Origin: Bedellia somnulentella
Taxonomy: Eukaryota > Arthropoda > Insecta > Lepidoptera > Bedelliidae
Assembly (NCBI GenBank): GCA_963576735.1
Contig: OY755182.1
Span: forward strand, 992,001-1,056,000
Reading direction: 5' to 3'
Length of the DNA stretch: 64,000 bases
The notes under the pieces are model-generated. The model was not told the origin of the DNA. It saw only the letters and a list, made by a program, of their open reading frames with translations, and ran no database searches. This document shows, piece after piece, positions 43,400 through 55,429 of the stretch. The translations under genes and the position numbers were made by a program. Each line of letters opens with the position of its first letter. Positions within the stretch are counted from its first letter, which is position 1.

Positions 43400-43599
43400 T
43401 ACAATTTATAACTTGTTAAAAACGTTACAAACTATTTGACTGGATAAATATTATAATATAAACCCCAAACTGTTGCCAGCTCAAAATGTAGGTACCAAGT
43501 AGGTATCTATTGAAGAAAAAAAATAGTACCCAAGGAAATTAATAAGTACTAACTACGGACCCACCGGCTTACTTTGATTTGAAAGGGATTTGAGTAGCT

Positions 43600-43920
43600 C
43601 TAACACTCGCGCCGTTAGTTCCCGTTGGGGTAGGCAGAGACTATTGATTGCCACTTTCTACGATCCTGGCAAACCTCTCTAGTTTTGTGCCTTTTTGAGC
43701 TTTTCCTCTATTTGGTCCAAATGAGTCCTCGGAGGTCGTTCTCTACAAATATTACCTTCCTCATTGGCTTTATAGATATCTTTGACCAAATTACTATCAT
43801 TACACTCATCAAACCTTCTCAATATAAAGGTAAAAAAAATAAGGAAAGAAAGAAACTTTATTCAGTGCACAGGGAAACTCACAACAAATAATAAACCTAG
43901 TGGTAAATAATTACATAACA
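43600..43920 (-). mobile_element. LINE-B fragment and another LINE 3' end
   Basis: Positions 43600-43760 match the LINE-B coding end in reverse (gttggggtaggcagagacta, cgatcctggcaaacctctct, tttggtccaaatgagt). Positions about 43835-43920 look like another reverse LINE 3' end (aaagaaactttattcagtgc). They lie just beyond the 5' end of the I-like LINE. Confidence 0.6.
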
Positions 43921-44283
43921 TAATATAACATAAAGGTTCACGCCGATTATACCCGAAGGGGTTGGCAGAGATACTAATACTTCTGAACATCACGTGACTT
44001 TGTCGCCTGGTGTTCAGAGTACCCACGTTTTGCATGGATAGTGTACTCACGTGATAGGGGGCATGCCTATCGCCATGTTTGTACAAATGCACTGTCACAT
44101 GACTAAGTATCACTCAGCCATGTGGGTTTCCTCATGATGTTTTCCCTCACCGTTAACAACCATGATAAAGTAACCACACATATGTCTTTAGAAAAGACAA
44201 ATTGGTGTTGGCCCGACCCGGGATTTGAACACTAGCCGCTTGCACGTTAACCGGTGTTCTACCCATTGAGCTATCACGTCGTA
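43918..44283 (-). repeat. SINE-B, tRNA-derived, full copy
   Basis: On the minus strand the head reads CGTGATAGCTCAATGGGTAG (A-box) with B-box GTGTTCAAATCCC. The body and the ATGTT-repeat 3' tail match the copy at 53174-53535. A further SINE-B fragment, 44335-44440 in the same orientation, follows directly. Confidence 0.8.
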
Positions 44284-44717
44284 AATAATTACTACGAAAT
44301 AATATCAGTAAAAAAAAGAAGCCCTATGCCCTATGAGTTGGTTGGTGGCTGGTGGGTGCACTGTCACATGACTAAGTTCAACTCAGCCATGCGGGTTTTC
44401 TCACGATGTTTTCCATCAACGTTAACAAAATTGTCAAAATAACCAAAGGTGGTTTCTTTTGTTGTTTTATTACTCTTTAATTTATTGAAAAAATAGAGTA
44501 AAGAAAAATGACTGCAATTTACTGATGGTGATGATATTTAGACAGAGAACAAATCATAATCACCTTACGTTATCTAAACAAAAAACCCAAGTAACTGGCA
44601 AAAAATACACAGAGATGCAGTTTGTTATCGCAACAAACAGTAGTCAGTCAATATATTTACAGAGAGTCAAAATTAATACTGGATATAAGAGTAACATACA
44701 TAACTCAGTAGTAGTGT

Positions 44718-44885
44718 CAGTACTCACGGCTATAAATCTCTAGAAGGGGTAACCAGAGCTCCGGAATATAAAATTTCTTAGCCACTTTTGGAAGTTGATT
44801 AGGAAAAAGATTGTAAAGTAAATGTTTTTTAAGCAAGGGATGAAATTGAGAAGTGCTATTCTAAGCCGACACTACACAGCAAAGA
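44718..44885 (-). repeat. R250 retroposon, internally deleted copy
   Basis: The copy reads cagtactcacggctataaatc to ctaagccgacactacacag, with the middle (gtctccaaccgc block) missing. No target duplication is clear. Confidence 0.65.
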
Positions 44886-47750
44886 GGTATGTGTTCAATA
44901 TACTAGTTAAAAAGGTCAAATCAAAATCATATAAGAAGTGCACCAACATAAAAGGCATATAATAAAAGGCAAAAAATAGCTTGACACATTACAAAAGAAG
45001 AACAAGTTAGATTGTCGATCTTTGTTTTCAATATTGATGGACCTAAATATATTTTCAGACACGTATTTAATAAACGTATGAGGACAAAATATTTAAGTTT
45101 TTGTAGATATTTCTAGTAAAGATCCCGGCCTGTTATGGAATACTACGAAACTTGTACTGCATGTCTCTGAACCTAGCATGTTACATAAATAACTGATAAG
45201 AAAAAATTTAGCCAACATTAGGAAGCGCGATAGGTAATCCATAACATGCGTAATGAAGCGCAAACAAGTTATGTTATACATGGGTAATCATAGTTTTACC
45301 ACCTTTTATTACACATAATTAAATGAATAATCTACATACATATCCAACTAATAAGATTATCTATTTATCTTAGAAACTAGCTTTTTGTCCGCGACTACGT
45401 CCGCGTAGACTACATTTTTTGCATCCGGTTTTTATCCAAAATACCATCTTAACTTCTGTTTTTTTATATTTATATTTCCGCGGGCGTTGTAATAGATATA
45501 AAGAACATTGAGGCTTTTTAAGTGATAATTCGGCGATGCAGTTGCAGACCCATTTGACTACCTTTTCCCAATTCATCTTCCAAAAGTGGATAAAGAATTA
45601 CTATCTCTGAAGCTGTGGCTACCCTTTTTTGAGATTTATAGCCGTTAGTATATACTTACTCATGAATGATTAATAGATGAATTTCATATATTCCTTTTTG
45701 TAGTAGTTATATCAGTCAATCGCATAAAGTTTCAAATTTCTAGATACAGAAATGTCAAAAATCTGTATTCTATTTTTCAATCCCTTAGGGGGTGAGTTCC
45801 AAAAAACCTTTTTAATTGTTCATAAGAATCATGAAACAAACAATTTCGTACCAAGTTGCTATATTCAAAAATTAGAATATCTTTAGTAAGTATGGATAGC
45901 AGTTTGGCGTTGCGGTGTCGGCCCGGTGCTGCCCCCTACACTAACCGTTGGTGATGAGTGAGAGATTTTAGCCAATCAGTCATAGATGGCGGTACTAAAA
46001 TAAAATTGAGATGTGTGCTATTATTTACAAACTTTGCATTATGAGGCTTAAACAGAATATTAATTTATGCGTAATGATAGCATAATATATCTATGGGAAT
46101 ATTAGTTTAAAATTATATAAAAAATAAAAGTTATTAACATATTCTCAGACCTACCAAATGAATACGTAAAATTCATACAATATACTTTCAATTATCTTTA
46201 TTAATACATATTCGCATGGTTGAATGTGAAAAGATGGAATAGTGCTTCCTATTATTCTAAGCTAACACAAAAGCAAAAAAAAAACGCAAAAAGATTGTGG
46301 TCCCCGATATTCGAACCGTTCGATCAAAACTAACCAAACGGTATACCGCTACGCCACAAAGACGTTGGTGTTGACATCAAATGTTTAATATGCTATATAT
46401 CTAGTAGTCATACTATTGACAAACAATTAAATTGACATTTATTTTGATGAAAATGGATGAAACCCTTATTTTTTTTCAAAAAGACTAATAATGAAGAGTC
46501 TGATAAAGTCTTTCGATTAAAAAATGAATCGTGTGAATATGGGGAGCCTTATAAAAGTTAAGTTTTTTTTAGGCTCCTGATGGAACCCTTGCGAAATCCG
46601 GGATAAATGATATGTTGGCCAGGAGTATAAGCTACATTCATACCAAATTTGATCAAGATCCGTCTGGTGGAATTAACGTGATGACCAGACATACAGACAG
46701 TCAGACAGCCAGACATTTTTTTCAAAAAGTACAAATTTAGCTTAAGTATCGAAAATTAAACTTTTTCTTCAATAAACAATTTTGACCTCGGTACAGTCTT
46801 ATTATAGTATAGACTACTTTTTTCTTATCTTATATAACATACATACATATACTCACGCACGGCAATAAATCGATAAAAGGGGTAGCCATAGCTTCAGAGC
46901 TGGAAACTCCTCAGCCACATTTGGAAGTTGATAGGGGACAAGATGTTAGAAATAAAGTATCATTGGTGATGGGCACTGATGGGTCTTCAAATTATATTTT
47001 TATTTTTAAATATTTTCAGTTGGTTCAGTACTAAAAAGTGAAAAATATAGTTTAAAAAACTAAATAACACCCTTTGGAGCACTTCTAACTGCAAAGTAAA
47101 AAATAATTCCTACTACAAGCTGAAATTGTAGTATTATTGTTAAAAAGCGTACGTTACTCTGCTTCTGCAATTCAGCCTATATTCATCAATCTGTAACATA
47201 AATTACTTTTTCAACTCTCGCGGTTCGTAGACATTATATATAAAAATCAATTTACCAACGAATATTTTTAAATCACTTACATGATAAGTTCGACAACATA
47301 ATGTTTGTTAACATAAAATTTGATAACATTTTACCATCTTTTCCCCACTCAACTTTCCAAAAGTGGCTGAGGAACATCTAGTTTCTTAGCTCTGGCTACC
47401 CCTTCTAGGGATTTACAGCCGTGAGTATATGTATGTATGTGATGGAGTGATATGAGGATAGTTTTAAAACTCCTCGTCAGCTCATCAGTCAGCCCGTGAC
47501 CACGTATTAGATAGAGTGATTTAAAAATATTCGTTGTTTTTTCCCGATTTGTATATATAAAATCTGTTACATATATAAACTCCAAGGCTAACACGGTTTT
47601 CCCTTTCCAAACATATTTCCCCTAGTCACGTAGTTTCCCAACCCATGCGCTTCATAATCATACCTGAGTCATTAATCACAAAATGAGTGTTTTTACTAAT
47701 TGCCGCGTTAAAGAAATTTTCGTCTCCAATTTCGTAAATGTCATGTCCAT
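44886..47750. other. Gene-poor intergenic stretch with partial repeats
   Basis: No protein-coding gene is recognised. Recognisable pieces: a retroelement end with ctttttgtccgcgactacgt at 45376-45475; R250 partial copies at 45490-45660 (plus), 46850-46990 (minus) and 47328-47442 (plus, 3' half only); and a LINE-like 3' end at about 46570-46740 (accaaatttgatcaagatcc). The remainder is AT-rich. Confidence 0.45.
46285..46370 (-). repeat. tRNA-like sequence, probably SINE head
   Basis: On the minus strand TTTGTGGCGTAGCGGTATACC and GAACGGTTCGAATATCGGGG form a possible A-box and B-box, and TTGTGG pairs with CCACAA as an acceptor-like stem. A proper anticodon arm does not form. It is a third tRNA-derived family or a tRNA pseudogene, not a working tRNA gene. 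Confidence 0.4.
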
Positions 47751-47758
47751 CATATAAT

Positions 47759-48840
47759 AGTCCAAGATCCCGGTGCCCCCAGACGTTACTTATTTTCTCA
47801 TAAGAAATATAAATGGGATAAAGTAGTGTTAGTACGTACTTTGAGTGTGTGCATACCTGCTACCTTGGGTCGACGGCCAATTCATAGGTACCAGGTGCTA
47901 AAGGTAGATAAATTCAGTGCTGATTTTTCTTAAATTCTCAGTGCTGATTTTTACATATGTTTTAGATATTGTTGTTAAAAATTAATAATCATTATTGCCA
48001 GACACTTTCCATCGGCGCTTACCCTTACCAGACGCTTTAAAGCTTCAAAAAAAATAACACATTCTTACTTACAATCTCTTGTTCAGACTTAACGCCTGAA
48101 CAAAATATTACGCAAGAATACAATCAAGAAAACAATTGCCGTCACCCGTACGTCAGGCGCTTAAAGATACTATATACAAATCTGTCTACTCATGTCACTT
48201 AACCTACGACCGTTGTACCATTAACAACCTTTTAAAATATATTAATTTGTAAAGCATTGTAAGCATTTAATTTACACCGTCTATCCACCAAAGATAGAAC
48301 ACGTATAGTAGCCTAAGTATAAGAAAGATATCCATAAATAGATATCTCTATCACACTCAAGCGTACAAATAATGACCTCGCGCTTATACACATAGCGACA
48401 CTTTATGTGTGTCTGGGGGGATGTTTGACCCCTCCAATTGGTCTGGCTGCTGACCAGGGGTGTTCAAATAGTTCCCCAAGGATCATACATAAAAATTAAG
48501 AGTGAGATTGTAAGTAAGAATATGTTATTTTTTTTAAAGCTTTAAAGCGTCTGGTAAGGGTAAGCGCCGATGGAAAGTGTCTGGCAATAATGATTATTAA
48601 TTTTTAACAACAATATCTAAAACATATGTAAAAATCAGCATTGAGAATTTAAGAAAAATCAGCACTGTATTTATCTACCTTTAGCACCTGGTACCTATGA
48701 ATTGGCCGTCGACCCAAGGTAGCAGGTATACACACTCAAAGTACGTACTAACACTACTTTATCCCATTTATATTTCTTATGAGAAAATAAGTAACGTCTG
48801 GGGCCACCGGGATCTTACTCTATAAGGAGCATGGCATCCT
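47759..48840. mobile_element. Foldback element with 0.3-kb inverted arms
   Basis: Left arm about 47766-48085 and right arm about 48508-48835 are near-complements, for example ccagacgttacttattttct against agaaaataagtaacgtctgg and ggcgcttacccttaccagac against gtctggtaagggtaagcgcc. The left arm has a local duplication of cagtgctgattttt. The 420-base centre has no coding frame. The ends begin aagatcccggtg and close caccgggatctt. No target duplication could be fixed. Confidence 0.78.
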
Positions 48841-49420
48841 TATATGATAGACATGACATTTACGAAACCCTAAAAAGCAGTATCAATCGCACCAATTATA
48901 TAAAAGGTACGACAGATATTCTATGAACTTGAAGATGCTGATTGTTATGATACTATTACGAACGCAGATAACGAAGGAAGTCTTCGTAGGAAAAATATAT
49001 TACATTGTAACGAAACAAAAATATGTGAATTCGCAATGTTGATTTAAATATTTTTATCGTATTGCTAATATTTAATATGATTTAAGTAGTCTTATCTTGG
49101 CCGAATGTTATAAAACTAAATGATAGGCTGATATTTGTACTTTCCTAACACTGAAAGAACCTATTTGCTTTTGTGTGTAAGTCTTTTCCGTGACTCTGTT
49201 AAATATCACTATATTTTGTGTACAGCAAAAATTATATAATATTTGTTATTATTCATAAAAAAATATCTGCAAAGGAATTAGATAGAATTCAAATAATTTA
49301 ATGGAGTAAATATTTGACATTCCAAACTGAAGCATGAAGAAGCATTCAAATAGAAGAGACGAATTGTATTAAAAGTTTATACTATGCTAGTTGACCGGCG
49401 CACCTTCGCCTGCGTGACAA

Positions 49421-49765
49421 TTTATTTATTTATTTGAACTCCTTATTGCACGCAGATATAATGTTTTTACAAAGGTACAGATCATTAGAACTAAGTACAC
49501 AAAGGCGGACTTATCGCCTTGTCGCGATTTCTTCCGGTCAACCTTTATGGTGAGGAATAACAAGTACAAAACTCTTAAACATGGAATAATACCTTTTTAC
49601 CTACATACATATACCCACGGCCATAAATGCCAAAAGGAGTAGCCAGAGCCTTAAAGCTAGAAACTCCCCAGCCACTTTTGGAAGTTGATAGGGGATAAGA
49701 TGGTAGAAATAAACTATGGGGTCTCCTACCGCATCGCCCAAAAACCACTTAAAAAAGCCCTATGA
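49421..49765 (-). repeat. LINE 3' end and R250 copy
   Basis: Positions 49421-49575 are the LINE 3' end also seen at 85-232 (gaactccttattgcacgc, ggcggacttatcgcc). Positions 49604-49765 are a minus-strand R250 lacking its outer part (tacccacggccataaatgcc to aaaagccctat). The stretches 48841-49420 and 49766-50405 hold no gene that I can support. Confidence 0.6.
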
Positions 49766-50405
49766 GTATGTATGCAACACATTTTACGATCCATTTTTAT
49801 TATACAGAAGGTATATAACACAGATTAAAAACAAAATTAGTAATAAAACATGCTTTTACCCACTAATTGGTTTTAGTGAAGGTGGCTAAAAGCCCATTTA
49901 TGAGGGCAGCGCAGGACCGCTCTATTTAGGAGAACTGGCAGTGGTTGATGATGATTATAATGACACAATAATTAGCGAGTCATAATGACGTCGAGAGTGA
50001 TTGCTCCATCCTCGTCGTTATGCAGAGAGACATGGGGAAACGTATCCCTCTACTGCCAGACAACGTAGGATGGGTCATCTGCAGCAATTGAAACCCATTA
50101 TTTCAGCTGAAGATTTTATGAAGCCTTTCACTCCGCTTAGACTTCATATTTTGCCACATTCATGTCATAAATACTTAATACAAATTTAATTAATCCGCGT
50201 CAATCAACTTGTCATTAGAATGGAAATAACAATGTAAAAAAAACCCTTGTTACAAAAATTCCCCGGTGCTTCTAATCGCTAGGTTTCCAAAAGATTCACG
50301 TAATGTAGATAATTAATTATATCTTGATGTAAGTAAATATTTATTAATAGGTATTTAAATGCCTTGTTTTAACTTCGCTTGATTAGTTCGAAAAGAGTCG
50401 CAGCA

Positions 50406-51692
50406 ATGGGTAGACTACGATTTGATTCTTCGCAAAATTTTGCCAAGTCATTGGACAATAATGACGCACTTCGCAATTTCAGAAATCGGTTTTATATCAA
50501 CGAAGGATCTATATACATGTGTGGAAATTCATTAGGTCTTCTCTCAAAAGATGCTGAAGAATCAACTCTTAATATGTTAGACAAATGGAAGGACTGCGCT
50601 GTACAAATCTGGAACGCTGACAAAAGCAAATATTATCTTTATTCGCAACACTTGGCTGAACTAATGGCACCTTTAGTCGGTGCTGACAGTGACGAAATTG
50701 CTATAACTGGTAGTACGACTTCAAACATTCATCAAGCTGTTACAACTTTTTACAAACCCACGCAATCCAGATTCAAAATCCTTGTGGACGACATAAATTT
50801 TCCGACCGACAGATACGCTGTTGACAGCATTGTAAGACTCAAAGGTTTAGATCCTAAATCAGCTGTCAAAGTTGTAAAGAGTTTCGACGGACACTTCATA
50901 AATGAGGATGATATCATCAGCGGTATGACCGATGACGTGGCATTAGTTCTTCTCCCTGGAGTGTTTTACAGAAGCGCCCAAATTATAGATATGAATAAAG
51001 TGAGTGAAGCTGCAAGAAAAAGAGGAATCATTATTGGATGGGATTTGTCCCATGCCATTGGAAGTATTAATATCGATCTGAAAACAATAGAAGCAGATTT
51101 TGCTGTATGGTGTACCTATAAATATTTAAACGGAGGTCCAGGGTCGTCAGCTGGTATTTACATAAATCGTCGCCATTTCACGAAACTCCCCGGCTTGGCC
51201 GGTTGGTTCGGGAATAAGAGGGAAACCCAGTTTCTGTTGCGTCAAGAGTTCGATCATCAGCAGGATGCCAACGGCTGGCAGATTGGCACTCCAACGTTGA
51301 TGTCGATGGCTGCATTGGAAGGTGCACTAAAAATTGTGAATGAGGCGACCATCAAGGAGATAAGGAAGAAATCTTTACAACTAACTGCGTATCTAATGTT
51401 TTTAATTGATGAGTTATTGTCTCAATATAATTTTAAGATTGGTAACTCGAGAGACGATATGAAGAGAGGTGGTCACGTTTGCCTAGTTCATGTAGAAGCA
51501 TATCGAATCAGTATCGCAATGAGACAAAGAGGAGTAGTGCCTGATTTCCGAGATCCAAACATGATGAGATTATCACCAAGTGCTCTGTACACGTCCTACG
51601 AAGAAGTTTACTCGATGGTTAAAATAATTATTGATATAATGGAGACTGAGAGTTATAAAGATATAAGTCTTGAAAGAAATTACGTAGTCTAG
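50406..51692 (+). CDS. KYNU: Kynureninase (PLP-dependent, intronless)
   Basis: Hydrolyses kynurenine and 3-hydroxykynurenine to anthranilate or 3-hydroxyanthranilate plus alanine; cytosolic, fold-type I PLP enzyme of the tryptophan/kynurenine pathway. One exon of 428 residues. The ATG at 50406 (gcagcaATGg context) is chosen; the frame is open nine codons further upstream but without ATG. Landmarks: MCGNSLGL at 38-45, GSTTSNIHQ at 102-110 (cofactor phosphate region), FPTDRYAV at 132-139, GWDLSHAIG at 211-219 with Asp213, and WCTYKYLNGGPG at 235-246, where Lys239 is the predicted Schiff-base lysine. Length equals bacterial kynureninases and is shorter than human (465). A polyadenylation signal follows at 51704. 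No frame damage. Many insects lack this enzyme; Bombyx mori is known to have a bacterial-type one, and this is likely its homologue. Confidence 0.95.
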   Translation: MGRLRFDSSQNFAKSLDNNDALRNFRNRFYINEGSIYMCGNSLGLLSKDAEESTLNMLDKWKDCAVQIWNADKSKYYLYSQHLAELMAPLVGADSDEIAITGSTTSNIHQAVTTFYKPTQSRFKILVDDINFPTDRYAVDSIVRLKGLDPKSAVKVVKSFDGHFINEDDIISGMTDDVALVLLPGVFYRSAQIIDMNKVSEAARKRGIIIGWDLSHAIGSINIDLKTIEADFAVWCTYKYLNGGPGSSAGIYINRRHFTKLPGLAGWFGNKRETQFLLRQEFDHQQDANGWQIGTPTLMSMAALEGALKIVNEATIKEIRKKSLQLTAYLMFLIDELLSQYNFKIGNSRDDMKRGGHVCLVHVEAYRISIAMRQRGVVPDFRDPNMMRLSPSALYTSYEEVYSMVKIIIDIMETESYKDISLERNYVV

Positions 51693-51703
51693 TTATAGTT
51701 TAA

Positions 51704-51709
51704 AATAAA
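51704..51709 (+). terminator. AATAAA polyadenylation signal of kynureninase
   Basis: The canonical AATAAA lies 11 bases after the stop codon, which gives a very short 3' untranslated region if used. Confidence 0.6.
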
Positions 51710-52021
51710 AAAACTAATGCAAATAAGTATCTTATTTAGATTTAGGCAGTAATAAATCTCACGTGCATTTCATTTAATCATTCATACATACAGCTATAAA
51801 TAGCAGAAAACAAAAATCGATCATCGTCAAGTAACAATCGATGAACCGTACGTCTCATTAAAGTTCCAAAAGTTGCTACTGAATTTCCAGGTCCGAAGCT
51901 CTGGCTGTTCTTCTTAAAGATTTATAGGCGTGAGTATGTCTGAAATAATAAACATTGCAGTGTAGACTGGTAGCACAAGCATTGGAGATATACTTTTGTT
52001 TCAAACCCACTATCGTAGCCG

Positions 52022-52263
52022 TGTAGTGTTGGCTTAGAATAACACTACACATTTCTACCCGTGGGTGATCGTAAGAGGCGACTAAGGGAATAGGGGCTTA
52101 TTAAGTGATTTTCGGGCGATGTGGTTGGAGACCTGTCACCAAAAACATTTATTATTACCATCTTTTCCCCAATCAACTTCCAAAAGTGGCTGAGGAATTT
52201 TTCATTCCAAAGCTCTGGCTACCCCGTTAAGGGATTTATAGCCGTGAGTATATGTATGTATGT
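52022..52263 (+). repeat. R250 retroposon copy
   Basis: The full copy runs from gtgtagtgttggcttagaat to gccgtgagtatatgtatgta. A short tatcgt lies on both sides and may be a target duplication. A degenerate R250 3' half also lies at about 51845-51940. The intergenic stretch from 52264 to 52675 shows nothing else. Confidence 0.8.
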
Positions 52264-52675
52264 ATCGTCACCCTGACTACCTTGGAAATTGGTAGCCAAG
52301 GTTAGTCTGAAATCACACAAACAATAAAGAAACCGAAACCGTGTACGCGGTTTTTGGTTTCTGTTGTAAAGAAATAAGATACAGATAATTGAAACACTTT
52401 ATTCAAAGCACTAAGTATGTAAAATAATATATATATTCATTTTCCAAAATAACAGCAAGGAAACCGAGAAATCGGCAGACAAGATATATAAAAGATGTTG
52501 GAGTTGCAAAAGTTCTGTTTCTGCTGAACATCTACTAACATTTACCCAGCTGACGTTTAGATTTCTTATTATTTTTTAATATTGAAAATTATTTTGCTGA
52601 GTAAGTGTATTCACGTAAATAAAGGCAGGTTAGTTTACAGGATGGTTATCTTCACATTTAACATACATACAAACA

Positions 52676-52840
52676 TATACTCACGCAATTAGTTCCCATT
52701 GGGGTAGGCAGAGACTATCGATCGCCACTTTGTACGATCCTGACAAAACCGATCTAGCTTCGTTTACATCCATCAATGTTCTCATACATGCTCTTTTATT
52801 CTTCATACTTCGGACGCCTGCCTTTGTGAGCACACTCGTT
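52676..52840 (-). mobile_element. LINE-B 3' fragment
   Basis: The reverse-oriented coding end matches LINE-B (gttcccattggggtaggcag, cgtttacatccatcaatg, cttcggacgcctgcc) and ends at gagcacactc. It has the tatactcacgc 3' tail with CATA repeats. Confidence 0.75.
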
Positions 52841-53173
52841 CGTCGAGCACATTTAACAGTATTGATAAATTACCCGTGGACGTGACTAATGATACAGAGA
52901 TTTATGTCTGCTTCAGGAGTCGAGGAGCCTTGCAGCATATAAGGCGTTTTGCCACGCTACCAAAGGTGTTAAATAAATGTTATCGAATCATTACATTCAT
53001 AATCATAAAGATCATCTGAAAGTCAGATAAGTTCACCTCGAGTCAATGAATTGAGTAAGCTGGTTTAAAAAACCCTGGTGGTACAGTCAACAACAAATAT
53101 TTATGTTTATGATAAGACACTAAGGTGCACAAATAAATAAGTTTTGGTATGTGCAATTTTGTTATCATTAAAG

Positions 53174-53535
53174 CAACCGTGATAGCCCAGTGAGTAGAAC
53201 ACTCGGTTATCGTGCAAACGACTAGTGTTCAAATCCTGGGTCGGGCCTACACCAATTTGTCTTTTCTAAAGACATATGTGTGGTTAATTTATCATGGTTG
53301 TTAACGGTGAGGGAAAACATCGTGAGGAAAACCCACATGGCTGAGTTGTACTTAGTCATGTGACAGTGTATTCGTACAAAACGGCGATAGGCCTGCCCCC
53401 TATCACGTGAGTCCATGCAAAACGTGGGTACTCTGAACACCAGGTGACAAAGTCACGTGATGTTCAGAAGTATTAGTACCTCTGCCAACCCCTTCGGGGA
53501 TATTCGACGTGAACGTTTATGTTATGTTATGTAAA
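53174..53535 (+). repeat. SINE-B, tRNA-derived, full copy
   Basis: A 362-base reference copy. The head is ccgtgatagcccagtgagta (A-box) with B-box gtgttcaaatcctggg. The body carries ggttgttaacggtgaggg, tcatgtgacagtgta, ctatcacgtgagtcc and gttcagaagtattagtacc. The 3' end has ATGTT repeats. It is polymerase-III-type in layout and has no protein-coding capacity. Confidence 0.85.
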
Positions 53536-54676
53536 GCAATCAAAGTACATATTTTTTATTCCCGCTAAAACAGCGCAGCAAAATTGTATCTAATTTCATA
53601 ATTGCACTGTTTTATTCTCCAATAAAGGTAGAGGATTTTCTAATTCTGAATCTCTGGGTACCTTCAGGTCAGAACACAAGATTCAGGTTAAAATGTTAAA
53701 ATTGGTGTCAAAACAAAACTTGCTGAAAATATCAAACCTATTTAGTGAAAAACTTGCCTATAGTTTTACCACAACGCAACGGCGTAACTTTCAAGTCCTG
53801 ATTTCCTTAGACACCTCGTAACACCCGCGGCAACAAAAGAAGAAAATGATACTTTACGCCAACACTACACAGCTATCTTTTCAATATTTGTAATTTATTA
53901 TACAATTGGTGAAGAAGTAAAAACTGGCGCGCAATGAAACCACTGTATGCCTAACTTTAATATTTCGTGAATTTTGAGCAGGTTTTTAGAATGAAAAATA
54001 TAAGAAAAGACACCCAAAGCGATGTGAATAAATTTTCAGAAACCATAAAATTGTTGCAAATAAGATTGTTACATAAAAATGTAGACAAATTTAGATTAGG
54101 GTGTAGTTAGTACCGCCGGCCGCCGCCGTTCCTGAGTATCAGGTATACGGGTCCCAAGGCCCGTAAAGGCCCCAAGGCGCGTAAATTTTTTTTCCCGAAA
54201 AGTTAAGTTTAATGTGAATTGTTTAAAAAGAGATAAACAGATAAAAAATCTTTCTTTTTTAATTCACTTTTTCATAGAGCTCCCGAATATATATATATAT
54301 ATATATACATGATTTTTATATATATACGCCCAGTCACGGCACGCTACACACTGTTAATAGTTGGAAGAAAAGTAAATAAGAACCAGCATATCACTTGTGC
54401 ACTAACGACTCACTTTGGGATCGATGCAAGAATCTATTATTCTTAAGTGTTAATAAGTGTCGATATCATCAAACTATTAAATATTTAGTATTCATTAAAA
54501 ACCGATTATGGGACGCCGAGCAACACTTGCACAAGCTTGACACTGGCAAGCTATACACCATCTTATTGGCTGGTTTTTTATTGACATATTTGAATATAGA
54601 ACACACTTCTTTTATTTATTTTTTATTTGAATGTGCATCATTTTTCCGAGAATCTGGCGGGAATTCAATTGCAACA
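53536..54676. other. Intergenic stretch, no gene recognised
   Basis: AT-rich sequence with a TA dinucleotide run at 54285-54306 and a short GC-rich patch at 54114-54180 (ccgccggccgccgccg). The last part may be the 5' untranslated region of the mariner remnant, but I could not find its terminal repeat. Confidence 0.4.
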
Positions 54677-55299
54677 ATGGAGCTCAGTCGACGCGATTCT
54701 CGCGCTTTGATTTATTATGATGACTTTAAAAAAGGTTTAAAGCCTCAAGAATGTTTTGAACTTTTGGCTTCTACTTTTGGTAAGTCTGCTTGTTCCCGAG
54801 CAATAGTATTCAATTGGTTTGCTGAATTTAAAAGAGGACGGGGATGTCTCGAAGATAAAGCGAAGACAGGACGGCCGCCAACCGCGGTCACGCAAGAAAA
54901 CGTTCGTGCAGTCGCAAAACTTATTCGCGAAAACCGACGAATTACATATGTAGAGCTAGAGTGAGACCTAGGAATTGGATCAGCAGCAATGCAAACCATA
55001 ATTCACGACCACCTTTCTCTTCGTAAACGTTGTTCGAGATGGGTGCCGCACAAACTTACCGATGAGCAGAAAGACCGTCGGGTGGATTGGTGCCTATTCA
55101 TGATAGATAAATTCAACGGAGGCGAGAAAAAAAACGCATATGATATACTAACTGGTGACGAAACATGGCTATATAACTATGATTCCGAATCAAAGCGACA
55201 GTCGACTGTATGGTGCTTTGAAGAAGAGCCAACTCCAACGAAATGTCGCCGTGCAAGGAGCACACAGAAACAAATGGTCGCCTCGTTTTTCAATAGATG
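54677..55299 (+). pseudogene. Mariner transposase, N-terminal two thirds with one stop
   Basis: A Tc1/mariner-family DNA transposase relic. The frame starts MELSRRDSRALIYYDDFKKG, passes the helix-turn-helix region (SRAIVFNWFAEFKRGR, DKAKTGRPPT), is broken by TGA at 54962-54964, and continues in the same frame through WVPHKLTDEQKDRR and TGDETWLYNYD, which contains the first catalytic Asp. It ends abruptly after QMVASFFNR at 55299. The region with the other two catalytic Asp residues is missing. One nonsense change and one deletion mean it is dead. Confidence 0.9.
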
Positions 55300-55429
55300 A
55301 TTAGTATATAATATATTTTAATTACTTGTAATGATTTTTATAGATGTTGGCTTATTAGAGTAAGTAGTTGAAATCGAAACCATATTAAAAATGTTGATAG
55401 TATTTTAATGTAATGTGTATTCATTCCGT

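Noticed and set aside
46290..46365. Possible second tRNA gene
   Set aside because: No normal anticodon arm can be formed; treated as a tRNA-derived repeat.
50379..50405. Nine extra codons upstream of the kynureninase ATG
   Set aside because: They start with TTG, have no ATG, and precede a well-placed ATG at 50406.
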